Source: DATLAN01 sp035527455 (GTDB lineage: Bacteria; Planctomycetota; Planctomycetia; Pirellulales; Thermoguttaceae). From it: a DNA stretch of 20,876 nt. The notes beneath the pieces are model-generated. The model was not told the DNA's origin. It saw only the letters and a list, made by a program, of their open reading frames with translations, and made no database searches. The translations under genes were made by a program, and so were the position numbers. Shown here piece after piece: positions 6,359-13,878 of the stretch; the stretch's first letter is position 1; each line of letters starts with the position of its first letter. Location of the stretch: assembly GCA_035527455.1 (NCBI GenBank), contig DATLAN010000144.1, positions 1 to 20,876 of the forward strand. The letters are read 5' to 3'.

Positions 6359-7714
6359 TTAGGCGGATTTGCTGAGCGTGGTCGCCTGGTTGAGTTTGTT
6401 GTAGAGGGTCTTCAGACTGATGCCGAGTTCTTCGGCCGCTTTGGGTTTGTTGCCGGCGTGACGATCCAACGCATCGTGGATCGCTTCCATCTCCAACTCG
6501 CGGAGCGTGCGGGGAGTTCCGCTTCGGAATCCGACCGTCGTAGCCCGGCGGGAGGCGAATCGCTGCGGCAGGTCATCCGGCGTGATCGGCAAGCGGTCGC
6601 AGAGGATCATCGCGTGCTCGATCACGTTGGCCAACTCGCGAACGTTGCCCGGCCAGGTGTGCTGCTGAAGCGACGCGAGGGCCTCTGGGGTAAATACTTC
6701 GTCGTCGGGACGCGCCGAGGCGCCGAATCGGGCGGCCAGGTGTCGGGCCAGGAGCGGCACGTCGTGGAGCCGCTCCCGCAACGGCGGCAATGGGATCTCG
6801 AACGTGTTGACGCGAAACCACAAGTCCTCGCGAAATTCGCCCTCCGCCACCATCGCGTCGAGTTGCCGATTCGTGGCACAAATCACCCGGACGTCGCACG
6901 TGAACGACTCGTTCTCGCCCACCCGCCGAATCTCGCCGCTTTCGAGGAACCGCAGCAACTTCGCCTGCATGGCCTTGGGCAACTCGCCGATCTCGTCCAG
7001 GAAGAGCGTTCCCCCGTTGGCCACCTCGAACAGGCCCGTGCGATGCTCTTCCGCCCCGGTGAAGGCCCCCTTGCGATGGCCGAACAGTTCGCTCTCGATC
7101 AGGTTCTCCGGCAGCGCCCCGCAGTTGATCGGCACCAGCGGCATCTCGGCCCGCAGGCTCTGATCGTGCAGCGCCCGGGCGACCAGTTCCTTGCCGGTGC
7201 CCGTCTCGCCGAGGATCAAGACGGTCGAGTTGGTCGGGGCCACCTTGGCGATCAGCCGCTCGACCTGCTGCATTGCGGCCGAATCGCCGATCAGGTCCGG
7301 CGAGCCTTCCAGGCGGTCGAGTCGCTGTTTCAGCGCCCGATACTTGTTCGTCAACTCGCGTTTCTCCGCCACGCGGCGGAGCACGGCTTGGAGGTCGACC
7401 AGCTTGCACGGTTTGGTCAGGTAGTCGAATGCCCCGTGACGCAGCGCGGCGACGGCCGTTTGCAGCGACGACTTGCCCGTGAGCACGATCGCCTCGGTGT
7501 CGGGCGCAAGCCGCTTCGCCCGGGCGATCACCTCGATGCCGCCCAGGCCCGGCATATCGAGGTCGACGAGGATGCAGTCGTAGGTATTGCGATCCAAGGC
7601 GGCGGCGGCCGTGGTTCCGTCGGGACAGACGGTCACTTCGTGGCCCATCCGCGGCAGCTCCAGCCGCATCAGTTCCTGCAGCGACCGTTCGTCGTCGGCG
7701 AACAACAGTTTCAA
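6359..7714 (-). CDS. Sigma-54-dependent response regulator, NtrC family
   Basis: About 451 residues with three domains. The receiver (residues 1-115) has acidic 'DDE' at 7-9, phosphoacceptor Asp51 in 'ILVDLDMPG', Thr79 and Lys101 in 'YLTKPCK'. The AAA+ domain (about 140-375) has Walker A 'GETGTGKE', the sigma-54 contact loop 'GAFTGA', Walker B-like 'GGTLFLDEIGELP' and 'ATNRQLDAMV'. The C-terminal Fis-type helix-turn-helix is 'NKPKAAEELGISLKTLYNKL'. It should bind upstream sites and drive sigma-54 promoters when phosphorylated. It follows the histidine kinase by 47 bases on the same strand, so they form a pair. The given start is TTG at 7714, which has no Shine-Dalgarno; AAGGAG at 7750-7745 is instead placed six bases before an in-frame ATC at 7738, so translation may begin eight codons earlier. 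Targets are unknown; gmd lies 87 bases downstream. Confidence 0.93.
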   Translation of the reverse strand: MKLLFADDERSLQELMRLELPRMGHEVTVCPDGTTAAAALDRNTYDCILVDLDMPGLGGIEVIARAKRLAPDTEAIVLTGKSSLQTAVAALRHGAFDYLTKPCKLVDLQAVLRRVAEKRELTNKYRALKQRLDRLEGSPDLIGDSAAMQQVERLIAKVAPTNSTVLILGETGTGKELVARALHDQSLRAEMPLVPINCGALPENLIESELFGHRKGAFTGAEEHRTGLFEVANGGTLFLDEIGELPKAMQAKLLRFLESGEIRRVGENESFTCDVRVICATNRQLDAMVAEGEFREDLWFRVNTFEIPLPPLRERLHDVPLLARHLAARFGASARPDDEVFTPEALASLQQHTWPGNVRELANVIEHAMILCDRLPITPDDLPQRFASRRATTVGFRSGTPRTLRELEMEAIHDALDRHAGNKPKAAEELGISLKTLYNKLNQATTLSKSA

Positions 7715-7744
7715 TCGTTCGTGCGGCTTGGTACCGATTTCAGT

Positions 7745-7750
7745 CTCCTT
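7745..7750 (-). promoter_or_regulatory. Shine-Dalgarno AAGGAG before the response regulator, spaced for an ATC codon
   Basis: On the minus strand AAGGAG is followed by ACTGAA and then ATC at 7738-7736, in frame with the receiver domain. The nearest accepted start codon in frame is TTG at 7714-7712, 30 bases after the site, which is too far. Either an AUC start, or a base change/sequencing error from ATG, or a real TTG start without SD. Confidence 0.5.
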
Positions 7751-7761
7751 CTTGACCTCGT

Positions 7762-9387
7762 CTACGCGGCCTGGAACCGTTTCTTGATTTCCTCTTCCGT
7801 TTCGCTTAACGGCAATCGCACGCGGAAGGTGGCGCCGCGGCCGGGCCCGTCGCTTCGGGCATCGATGCTGCCGCCGTGGTCGGCGACGATGCGGTACGTG
7901 ATCGACAATCCCAGTCCGGTCCCTTGTCCGGCCCGTCGCCGCGTGAAGAACGGCTCGAAGACGTGTTCCAGCACGTCGGCTTCGATGCCGCAGCCGTCGT
8001 CGGCGAACGTCAACTCGGCCATGCCGCCGCGGGCTTGCACCTCGATCCGCACGGAGCCCTCGTCGTCGAGGCTGTCCAGCGCGTTGGTCAACAGATTGAG
8101 AACCACTTGCTTGATTTCCTGGGCGTTGACCGGTGCGACGGCCGGCCGGCGCTCGACGAACTCGATCCGGTTCCGCTGGTACTTGCCCAGATGACCGATC
8201 ATGTCGACCACGCCCCGGACGAGTTCGCCCAGGTCCACGTTCTGCCGCTTCCCGGGCCCGATGCGCGAGAAGTCGAGCAGCCGCTCGGTGATTTTTTTGC
8301 AGCGGAACGCCTCGTCCTGAATCATTTGCAGGTAGTGGTCGACGACGGGTTGCTGGTCCGCGGCAGCCGGCTGGTCATTTCGCGCGGGACGTTCGAACAC
8401 CTCTCCCATGCGGCTCTGAAGCGACTCGGCGCACATGGCGATCGACGCCAGGGGGTTGTTGATTTCGTGGGCCACGCCGGCCGCCAGAAAACCCACGCTG
8501 GCGAGTTGCTCGCTGCGAACGACCTGCTTGGTCCGCTCCTGCACCTGGGCGTCCAGATCGTCGCAGACGTCCTGGAATCGGGCCGTCATGTCGTTCATCG
8601 CCTCGGCCAGCTCCGACATCTCGTCATTCGTTTCGAGGTGAATGCGGAAATCGAAATCTCCCGCGGCCACCCTCCGCGATCCGTGGATCAGCGTCCGCAG
8701 CGGCTGCAGAATCCACAGCCAAAACAACCGCACGAACAGGGCAAACGCCAGCCCCGCCGATAGGCTGGTGATCCACGTGCCGACGATCAGCGTGCGGTAT
8801 TGACCGCGGACCTCGTCGGCGAATCCGCTCAGCCTGGCGTGCAAATGACTGGGCAGTTCGCCGGCCAGTTTCTGGATACGCCCCAGCTCCGTGTCGAGCA
8901 GGCCGATCTCCACCTGATCGAGCATCCAGTGTTCGTTTCGGTTGGCCTCTCGGACGCGGGCAAGAGCGGCTTCGATCTCTTCGACCGTTTTCAGCTCGAG
9001 GCAGTTGTCCGTCATGATCGGATCGCCACGGGTAGGATTGCCCAATTCGCGGCGATAGCGGGCCAGCGTATCCTCGAACTGATCGAGCTGAGAGCGGAAC
9101 TCGTCGCGGACCATCCACATCCGTACCGGCACTTCGTTGCATTCCGCGTCGGAAAAGGTGTAGGTCCGCAGCCCGTGCAGCTCGCTCAGCGTGATCCGCA
9201 GATCGCTCACCCGTTGGCTGAGTTGGGCGGCTACGGCCAGTTCGGGAACGCGCCACGAGAGACTCTTCACCAGGCCGCGGTAGGCGTACATGGTGTACAG
9301 GCCGCTGCTGGCGAGGATCGACACCACCAGCACCAACAGGCCCAGCCCGATCGACATCTTCAGTCGAATTGGCCATCGAGAGAGCAA
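7762..9387 (-). CDS. Membrane sensor histidine kinase with HAMP domain
   Basis: 541 residues from a TTG start at 9387-9385 chosen because AAGGAGGT (9400-9393) is an excellent ribosome site five bases upstream; the open frame extends further upstream but that part is low-complexity and Pro/Arg-rich. Layout: TM1 about 12-35 ('SIGLGLLVLVVSILASSGLY'), periplasmic helical region about 36-205, TM2 about 208-235, HAMP with 'LRTLIHGSRRVAAGDFDFRI', a coiled coil, then the kinase core: H-box 'AAGVAHEINNPLAS' with His307, N-box 'QVVLNLLTNALDSL', G1 'DDGCGIE', F-box 'FEPFFTRR' and G2 'GTGLGLSITY'. This is the NtrB/AtoS-like arrangement that pairs with sigma-54 regulators. The periplasmic region has no recognisable ligand fold by eye. 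It autophosphorylates on His and passes phosphate to the regulator encoded 47 bases downstream. Confidence 0.92.
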   Translation of the reverse strand: MLSRWPIRLKMSIGLGLLVLVVSILASSGLYTMYAYRGLVKSLSWRVPELAVAAQLSQRVSDLRITLSELHGLRTYTFSDAECNEVPVRMWMVRDEFRSQLDQFEDTLARYRRELGNPTRGDPIMTDNCLELKTVEEIEAALARVREANRNEHWMLDQVEIGLLDTELGRIQKLAGELPSHLHARLSGFADEVRGQYRTLIVGTWITSLSAGLAFALFVRLFWLWILQPLRTLIHGSRRVAAGDFDFRIHLETNDEMSELAEAMNDMTARFQDVCDDLDAQVQERTKQVVRSEQLASVGFLAAGVAHEINNPLASIAMCAESLQSRMGEVFERPARNDQPAAADQQPVVDHYLQMIQDEAFRCKKITERLLDFSRIGPGKRQNVDLGELVRGVVDMIGHLGKYQRNRIEFVERRPAVAPVNAQEIKQVVLNLLTNALDSLDDEGSVRIEVQARGGMAELTFADDGCGIEADVLEHVFEPFFTRRRAGQGTGLGLSITYRIVADHGGSIDARSDGPGRGATFRVRLPLSETEEEIKKRFQAA

Positions 9388-9741
9388 GGGCGACCTCCTT
9401 GTCGCGCGGCGGACCGAATCGCGCGGGGCGCAGGCACCTCCCTGCGCGGGGTTCCTCCTGAACGTACCGGGTCGGAGTGTAACATCAGGCGGCGTGTGGG
9501 AGCAAGACGAAGAAGGCGGAGGATACGGGCGGCCACCCATAAAACAGGCCAAGGCGCCCCCCCACGTCGGCGGTGGTAGTTTTGCGCCATATTGCGTTGA
9601 CCGGGCCGCTGCCGGATAATGGACACCAACCGAAATGGGTCCCAAAGGCTCGTAGTGACCCGTTCATCGGGACCCCTACCTGGAAGAAGAGCAGACCGCA
9701 TGAATGCGGTCGCTACCAACCGCTGACCGCTAGACCGAACG
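9388..9741. other. Divergent intergenic region with small inverted repeats
   Basis: 354 bases between the divergently transcribed kinase and J-domain-like genes; both promoters must lie here, but I see no convincing -35/-10 or sigma-54 pair. It holds the kinase Shine-Dalgarno (9393-9400), a perfect 8-bp hairpin GACCGCAT-GA-ATGCGGTC (9694-9711), and a GGGTCCC (9637-9643) / GGGACCC (9669-9675) inverted pair. Short open frames across it look like translated repeat sequence rather than genes. Confidence 0.5.
9694..9711. repeat. 8-bp perfect hairpin upstream of the J-domain-like gene
   Basis: GACCGCAT-GA-ATGCGGTC lies 31 bases before the ATG at 9742. Its position in the 5' leader could affect translation start of that gene, which lacks an obvious Shine-Dalgarno. 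It also resembles dispersed planctomycete intergenic repeats. Confidence 0.55.
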
Positions 9742-11982
9742 ATGTCAGACTCCTTCGATCCGTACCACCAATGGCTCGGGATTCCGCCGAAGGATCAGCC
9801 GCCGAACCATTATCGGCTGCTGGGGATCGATCCGTTGGAAGACAACGCGAAGGTGATCGAGTCGGCCGCCGATCGGCAGATGACCCATGTCCGCACGTTT
9901 CAGACCGGCAAGCACTCGGCCGAGTCGCAGAAGCTGCTCAACCAGATCGCCGCGGCCAAGATCGTCCTGCTCCATCCGCAGAAGAAGGCCGACTACGACG
10001 GGAAACTGAAGGCCGAACTGGCGGCTGTCCAACAGAAATCGCCTGCCAAACCTCGAGCCAAGGCCGCGGCGCCGCGACCCCCGGCTCTCCCGGTGGAGAC
10101 AACGGCCCAACCGCCCGGAATCCCCGAGTTCGGGCAGTTCGAAGTCTCCGGTCCGGCTTCCACCCAGAGGGAACGATACCTCCGGCGGCGAAGACCCGTT
10201 TGGTTCCAGATGCTCACCCTCGGCGTTCTGGCCGGCGGCCTGGTGGTCCTGTTTCTGCTGGTCCGCGAGTTGATTTCCGGCGACAGGTTCCGGATCGCCG
10301 AAGAGGAGCCCCGGCAGACGGCCGAGAACGTCACCAAGACGGCCCAGCAGCCGGCGTCGGTGGACCAGACGCCGGAATCCCCTCTGAAGACGTCAGCAGC
10401 GCCGCCCGAGAAAACAACTCCCCCGAAAGACGATCCCCCGCCGAAAACCACCGATCCCGGACCACCGCCGCCAAAGGACCCGATTGACCAAGATCACACG
10501 CTGCCGCCCACGCCACCGCCGGCCGCCGTCAAGAAATCGCCCGTGCCCGAGGCGGCCGACCTGCAGAAGATGGAACAGGAAATCCGCGGCATTTTCGCCG
10601 GGGAATACGCCGCCGCAGAGACGCCGGAGGGCAAATCGCCGCTGGCGAAGCTGCTGCTGAAGCAATCGCAACAGATGAAGCAAGACCCGGTAGCCCGCTA
10701 CGTCATGCTCCGCCAGGCCGTCGACCTGGCCGCCGAAGCCGGCGAGACGATCGTCGCCCGCGACGCCATGAACGCCCTGGTCTTGGAGTACGAGGTGGAC
10801 CAGTGGGCGCTGGCGTCGCAGACCCTCGGGCAATTGAGCCGGTCGGTCCGCGACGAGAGGACGGAGCAGGGAATTGCCTACAGTGCCTTCGGATTGGTCG
10901 AGTCGGCCGTGAAAGAGGACCGTTACGAGGTGGCCGAAGAACTGATCGAGATCGCGCTGAACCTGGCGATCAAGCTCAGGAACGTCGAGCTGCGCAAGCA
11001 GGCCGTGGAGTTGCAGAAGCAGGTTCGCGAGAAGGCCGGCGCATGGGAGCAACTCCGGCCCGCCTCCGCCACGCTGCTGGCCCGGCCCGACGATCCCGAG
11101 GCCAACCTGGCCGTGGGCAAGTATCTCTGCTTCGTCAAGGGAGACTGGCCCGCCGGGCTGCCGCACCTGGCCAAGGGCAGCGACGCGACGTTGAAGAACA
11201 TGGCCGCGGCCGACCTGGCTGCCCCGACGGAACCTTCCCAATGGATCGACCTGGCCGATCGGTGGTGGGACTCCACCGAGTCGATGCAGGATGGGCCCGA
11301 AAAGGACGCCATCCGCTCCCGGGCAGGTTACTGGTACCGGCAAGCCAAGCCGGGGCTCCAAGGGCTGACGAAGATGCGCGTCGAGAAGCGGATCGAAGAG
11401 TGTCCCGAGTTGCTTCTCCAACCGCCGGAGCAGGTTTCCAAACCTGAACCGCCGGTCGACCCTGCGTCAGGGCCTGCACAAGACTACGTGCCGGGGATGA
11501 TCGGACGCGCCGTGGTGCAGGGCGAAGCCGAGAACGACGCCGGCTTGGTGATTCGCTATCAGCCCGGCGTTTCCTTCCTGGAAAAGGATCTCAATTCGGC
11601 GCTGGCTCAAGCGAACGTCACCGGACGCAAAGTCCGCGTCAGCTTGACCGGCGTGCTGCGCGTCCCCAAGCAGATGACCGTAGCTATCCAGCACAAAGGA
11701 GGTTCTGCCAGCGGCGGCGTTTTGCGACTGTACCTCGACGAGCGAGAACTCGGGGCCGTAGGTGACGATCGGACAAGAAACACCACGTACAGTGTTCCTC
11801 TCGCCGCGGGCGATCACACGGTTCGCTGGGTGCTCTCCAGCGGTGGCAGCCTGGGCGACGGTTTCATTTCGTTCGTCGACTCCCAGACCGATGAGCCGCT
11901 GCCCGTCCTTTCCACGGCGGAAACCGTCGCCCAAGTCCGGGCCGTGCCTTTCAAGGTCACCTTGGACTTCGGAACCTACTGA
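9742..11982 (+). CDS. Membrane-anchored J-domain-like protein without HPD motif (planctomycete type)
   Basis: 746 residues. The N-terminal 5-92 region reads 'DPYHQWLGIPPKDQPPNHY' then 'RLLGIDPLEDN' and ends 'LLHPQKKADYDGKL', which is the frame of a J-domain helix I to IV, but the HPD tripeptide between helices II and III is missing ('ADRQMTHVRTFQ' instead), so it should not stimulate DnaK. A single TM helix lies at about 156-176 ('FQMLTLGVLAGGLVVLFLLV'), preceded by 'RERYLRRRRP', so the J-like part is cytoplasmic and the rest outside. A Pro/Thr/Lys-rich linker (about 195-265) leads to a helical region (about 270-565) and a beta-rich C-terminal region (about 590-746). Planctomycete genomes carry many such proteins; their function is unknown. 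The ATG at 9742 has no clear Shine-Dalgarno but starts the conserved region exactly. Confidence 0.75.
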   Translation: MSDSFDPYHQWLGIPPKDQPPNHYRLLGIDPLEDNAKVIESAADRQMTHVRTFQTGKHSAESQKLLNQIAAAKIVLLHPQKKADYDGKLKAELAAVQQKSPAKPRAKAAAPRPPALPVETTAQPPGIPEFGQFEVSGPASTQRERYLRRRRPVWFQMLTLGVLAGGLVVLFLLVRELISGDRFRIAEEEPRQTAENVTKTAQQPASVDQTPESPLKTSAAPPEKTTPPKDDPPPKTTDPGPPPPKDPIDQDHTLPPTPPPAAVKKSPVPEAADLQKMEQEIRGIFAGEYAAAETPEGKSPLAKLLLKQSQQMKQDPVARYVMLRQAVDLAAEAGETIVARDAMNALVLEYEVDQWALASQTLGQLSRSVRDERTEQGIAYSAFGLVESAVKEDRYEVAEELIEIALNLAIKLRNVELRKQAVELQKQVREKAGAWEQLRPASATLLARPDDPEANLAVGKYLCFVKGDWPAGLPHLAKGSDATLKNMAAADLAAPTEPSQWIDLADRWWDSTESMQDGPEKDAIRSRAGYWYRQAKPGLQGLTKMRVEKRIEECPELLLQPPEQVSKPEPPVDPASGPAQDYVPGMIGRAVVQGEAENDAGLVIRYQPGVSFLEKDLNSALAQANVTGRKVRVSLTGVLRVPKQMTVAIQHKGGSASGGVLRLYLDERELGAVGDDRTRNTTYSVPLAAGDHTVRWVLSSGGSLGDGFISFVDSQTDEPLPVLSTAETVAQVRAVPFKVTLDFGTY

Positions 11983-12037
11983 ACCCGGACCGCGGCCATT
12001 GCCGGCCTGCGACGCAAGGGCATCGACGTGGAACGGG

Positions 12038-12065
12038 TTCACGGTTCATCCGACTGAAGTATACT
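12038..12065 (+). promoter_or_regulatory. Candidate promoter for the aldo/keto reductase-cytochrome pair
   Basis: TTCACG (12038-12043), 16-base spacer, TATACT (12060-12065; 5 of 6 to TATAAT). It lies about 100 bases before the reductase ATG in a 187-base gap after the J-domain-like gene. The direct repeat GGTATCCGGTATCCGGTA immediately downstream (from 12066) could be an operator-like element. The evidence is sequence likeness only. Confidence 0.35.
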
Positions 12066-12169
12066 GGTATCCGGTATCCGGTACTTCGGCCGTGGGGTCG
12101 AGCACGCGAATTCCGGATGAACCCGATTGGGTCTTGTAGAAAACCGTAGCTTCTCAGGAGGACGAAGAA

Positions 12170-13228
12170 ATGACCGAGCACGCTGACCATCCGCAAAACC
12201 CGGACGCGCCGACCCGACGTCGCTTTTTGAAACAGCTCGGGCAGGGCGCGGTCGCGGCCGGGGCGGCAGGACCCTTGCTGGCCGACGCGAAAGAGCCCCC
12301 TGCCGATGTGCCCGCCGGCAAGATCAAGTACCGCACGTTGGGCAAGACCGGCCTGAAGGTTTCCGAGATCGGGTTCGGCGGCCATAGTTGGGCCTATAAG
12401 CGAGTGCCCATCGGCAACGGCGAATACCGCCAGGTGAACGTCGACGAGGCCACCGAGATGATCCGCGTCGGCCTGGACATGGGCGTCAACTGGCTCGATT
12501 CCTGCACCGCGCTGGAAGAGTCCGGCACGCCCGGCGAAGCCCTGAAGCGGCTGAAACGGCGCGACGAGGCCGTCATCAGCGTTCGCGTTTCCCACAAGAT
12601 GAACGGGAACGAAAACGACAAGCAGGAAGTCTTGGACTGGGCCGAGAGCCGGATGAAATTGTGGCAGACCGATTGCATCGACGTGTTGATGCTCTGCAAC
12701 ACCGAGAACGACACGCCGCTGACCGGCTACTGGGACATGTCCTATTCGATCGAGGCGTTGGAGGAGCTGAAGAAACAGGGCAAGATCCGCTACACGGGCT
12801 TCGGCTGTCACTTCACGCCGAAGTACTTCCTGGAAGCCTTCGAGAAGTTCGGCGACTATTTCGACGTCTGCTCGCTGCCCTACAACATCCGGCACCGCGC
12901 GGCCGAAGAGATCATGCCCGAGGCGAAGAAGAAAAACATGGGCATCGTGACGATCAAGCCGTTCGCTCGCGGCTCGCTGTTGAACAAGAAGGACCTGGAA
13001 GGGGCCGACAAGGGTCTGCCGCGCGACATGATCCGCTTCGTGCTGGAGAACGAGCGGGTGGACTGCTGCACGTGCGGAGTGCATACGGTGGCCCAGGTCC
13101 TGGAGAACTTCAGCGCCTCGTGGACGGAGCTTACGCCCGCCGCGCGCGAGCGGCTCGATCAGTGCTCGGCCATGAGCCTGTCGGCCGGGGAGCACGCGTG
13201 GCTGGAGAAAGGTTGGCTTCATGCGTAG
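12170..13228 (+). CDS. Tat-exported aldo/keto reductase family protein with degenerate catalytic tetrad
   Basis: 352 residues. A Tat signal 'TRRRFLKQL' (residues 15-23) is followed by an Ala/Gly-rich stretch with a likely cleavage near 'LLADA' (about 41). The AKR barrel begins 'IKYRTLGKTGLKVSEIGFGG' and continues with 'GVNWLDSC' (Asp110), 'LEELKKQGKIRYTGFG' and 'KNMGIVTIKPFARG'. By position, the catalytic Tyr is Leu115, the Lys is Arg139 and the His is Cys176; only Asp110 of the tetrad is kept. Nine cysteines are present, including 'DCCTCG' near the end, but not the usual ferredoxin-like CxxCxxC tail. The role is unknown: it could be a redox-active or binding derivative of the fold. AGGAGGA (12156-12162) seven bases upstream fixes the ATG. 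Its last 8 bases overlap the tetraheme cytochrome gene, so the two are coupled and both exported. Confidence 0.85.
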   Translation: MTEHADHPQNPDAPTRRRFLKQLGQGAVAAGAAGPLLADAKEPPADVPAGKIKYRTLGKTGLKVSEIGFGGHSWAYKRVPIGNGEYRQVNVDEATEMIRVGLDMGVNWLDSCTALEESGTPGEALKRLKRRDEAVISVRVSHKMNGNENDKQEVLDWAESRMKLWQTDCIDVLMLCNTENDTPLTGYWDMSYSIEALEELKKQGKIRYTGFGCHFTPKYFLEAFEKFGDYFDVCSLPYNIRHRAAEEIMPEAKKKNMGIVTIKPFARGSLLNKKDLEGADKGLPRDMIRFVLENERVDCCTCGVHTVAQVLENFSASWTELTPAARERLDQCSAMSLSAGEHAWLEKGWLHA

Positions 13229-13811
13229 GCGGCGAAGATTTGCCTGTGTCTGCGTGCCGGCGGCGTTGTTGTTGGGCGTCGTCTGTTCGTGTCGCGATAG
13301 TGCGACGGTCACCGTATGGGTCGGCGGTGTACCGTCGGCGGAAAGCGGCCCGGCGGACTCGCAGCCGTCCGAGCCGGCCAAGGATGAGCCGCGGTCTTCC
13401 GATGGTGCGAGCGAGAAGGCGGAGACGTCGGATTCTCCCGCCGACAAACCCGCGGACCCGGAGCCACCGGCCGAGAATCCGCCGGCCGAGAATCCACCGG
13501 CCGAGAATCCGCTGGGCGGTTGCGGCATGTGTCACATCGACGTGGAGGACGAGGTCGTGCCCACGTTGCACTACAAGGAGAAGGTCGCCTGCGTGCAGTG
13601 TCACGGCCGCAGCATCGCGCACGCGGCGGACGAGAACAACGAGGTGCCGCCCGACCAGCTTTTCACGCGGGAGAACGTCGACCGATTCTGCGAGACCTGC
13701 CATGACCCGTGCGACCGCGCGAAGCCGGCCGAGCGTCCCAAGGTCCGCCCCGTCTGCACCGACTGCCACGGGTCGCACGATTTGGCGCTGATTTCTGCCG
13801 AGGGGAAGTAG
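13221..13811 (+). CDS. Tetraheme cytochrome c, predicted lipoprotein
   Basis: 196 residues with four CxxCH heme-binding motifs: CGMCH (101-105), CVQCH (124-128), CETCH (157-161) and CTDCH (179-183). The N-terminus is Arg-rich, then hydrophobic ('VPAALLLGVVCSC'), giving a possible lipobox V-C-S-C with Cys24 lipidated, and a Pro/Glu/Ser-rich linker (about 38-98) that lifts the heme domain off the membrane. Besides the proximal His residues there are only three others (117, 134, 186), so at most three hemes can be bis-His by those. The start ATG at 13221 sits inside the reductase stop (ATGCGTAG), with AAAGG upstream in the reductase coding sequence. This arrangement suggests it takes electrons to or from the exported reductase homologue, or that both serve a respiratory or catabolic step in the periplasm. 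Confidence 0.88.
   Translation: MRRRRRFACVCVPAALLLGVVCSCRDSATVTVWVGGVPSAESGPADSQPSEPAKDEPRSSDGASEKAETSDSPADKPADPEPPAENPPAENPPAENPLGGCGMCHIDVEDEVVPTLHYKEKVACVQCHGRSIAHAADENNEVPPDQLFTRENVDRFCETCHDPCDRAKPAERPKVRPVCTDCHGSHDLALISAEGK
13464..13508 (+). repeat. 15-bp tandem repeat (3 units) within the cytochrome linker
   Basis: Three 15-base units CCRCCGGCCGAGAAT at 13464-13478, 13479-13493 and 13494-13508 encode repeated P-P-A-E-N. The first and third units are identical; the second differs at one base. It extends the flexible linker between the lipid anchor and the heme domain; unit number probably varies between strains. Confidence 0.85.
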
Positions 13812-13878
13812 GGTGGGCATTGCCCACCGCATTATGCGTCATGGTCCGTCGTGCTGTCGGTGGGCGGTGCCCACCCTA
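13809..13878 (+). terminator. Double-hairpin repeat with terminator character after the cytochrome gene
   Basis: Outer arms TAGGGTGGGC (13809-13818) and GCCCACCCTA (13869-13878) are perfect complements and each is also half of a small hairpin: GGTGGGCA-T-TGCCCACC (13812-13828) and GGTGGGC-GGT-GCCCACC (13859-13875). The second stem is followed by CTTTTCT, a short T-run, so it can act as an intrinsic terminator for the reductase-cytochrome unit. The first arm includes the cytochrome stop codon (13809-13811). Confidence 0.55.

Noticed and set aside
5378..8194. Plus-strand open frame of 938 codons opposite gmd and the response regulator
   Set aside because: Antisense to two clear families and without motifs or ribosome site; a GC-driven artefact.
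9578..9595. Sigma-54-like GG-N10-GC match (CGG ... TTTTGC) on the plus strand before the J-domain-like gene
   Set aside because: The -24 side lacks TGGCAC (only GG matches), so in a GC-rich gap it is expected by chance.
9388..9645. 86-residue N-terminal extension of the histidine kinase (start at 9645)
   Set aside because: The extension is Pro/Arg-rich low-complexity sequence, and AAGGAGGT is placed perfectly for TTG at 9387.
9360..9719. Minus-strand 119-codon frame starting 'MVATAFMRSALLPG'
   Set aside because: It is translated from intergenic repeat sequence (hairpin at 9694-9711) and overlaps the kinase start; no ribosome site.
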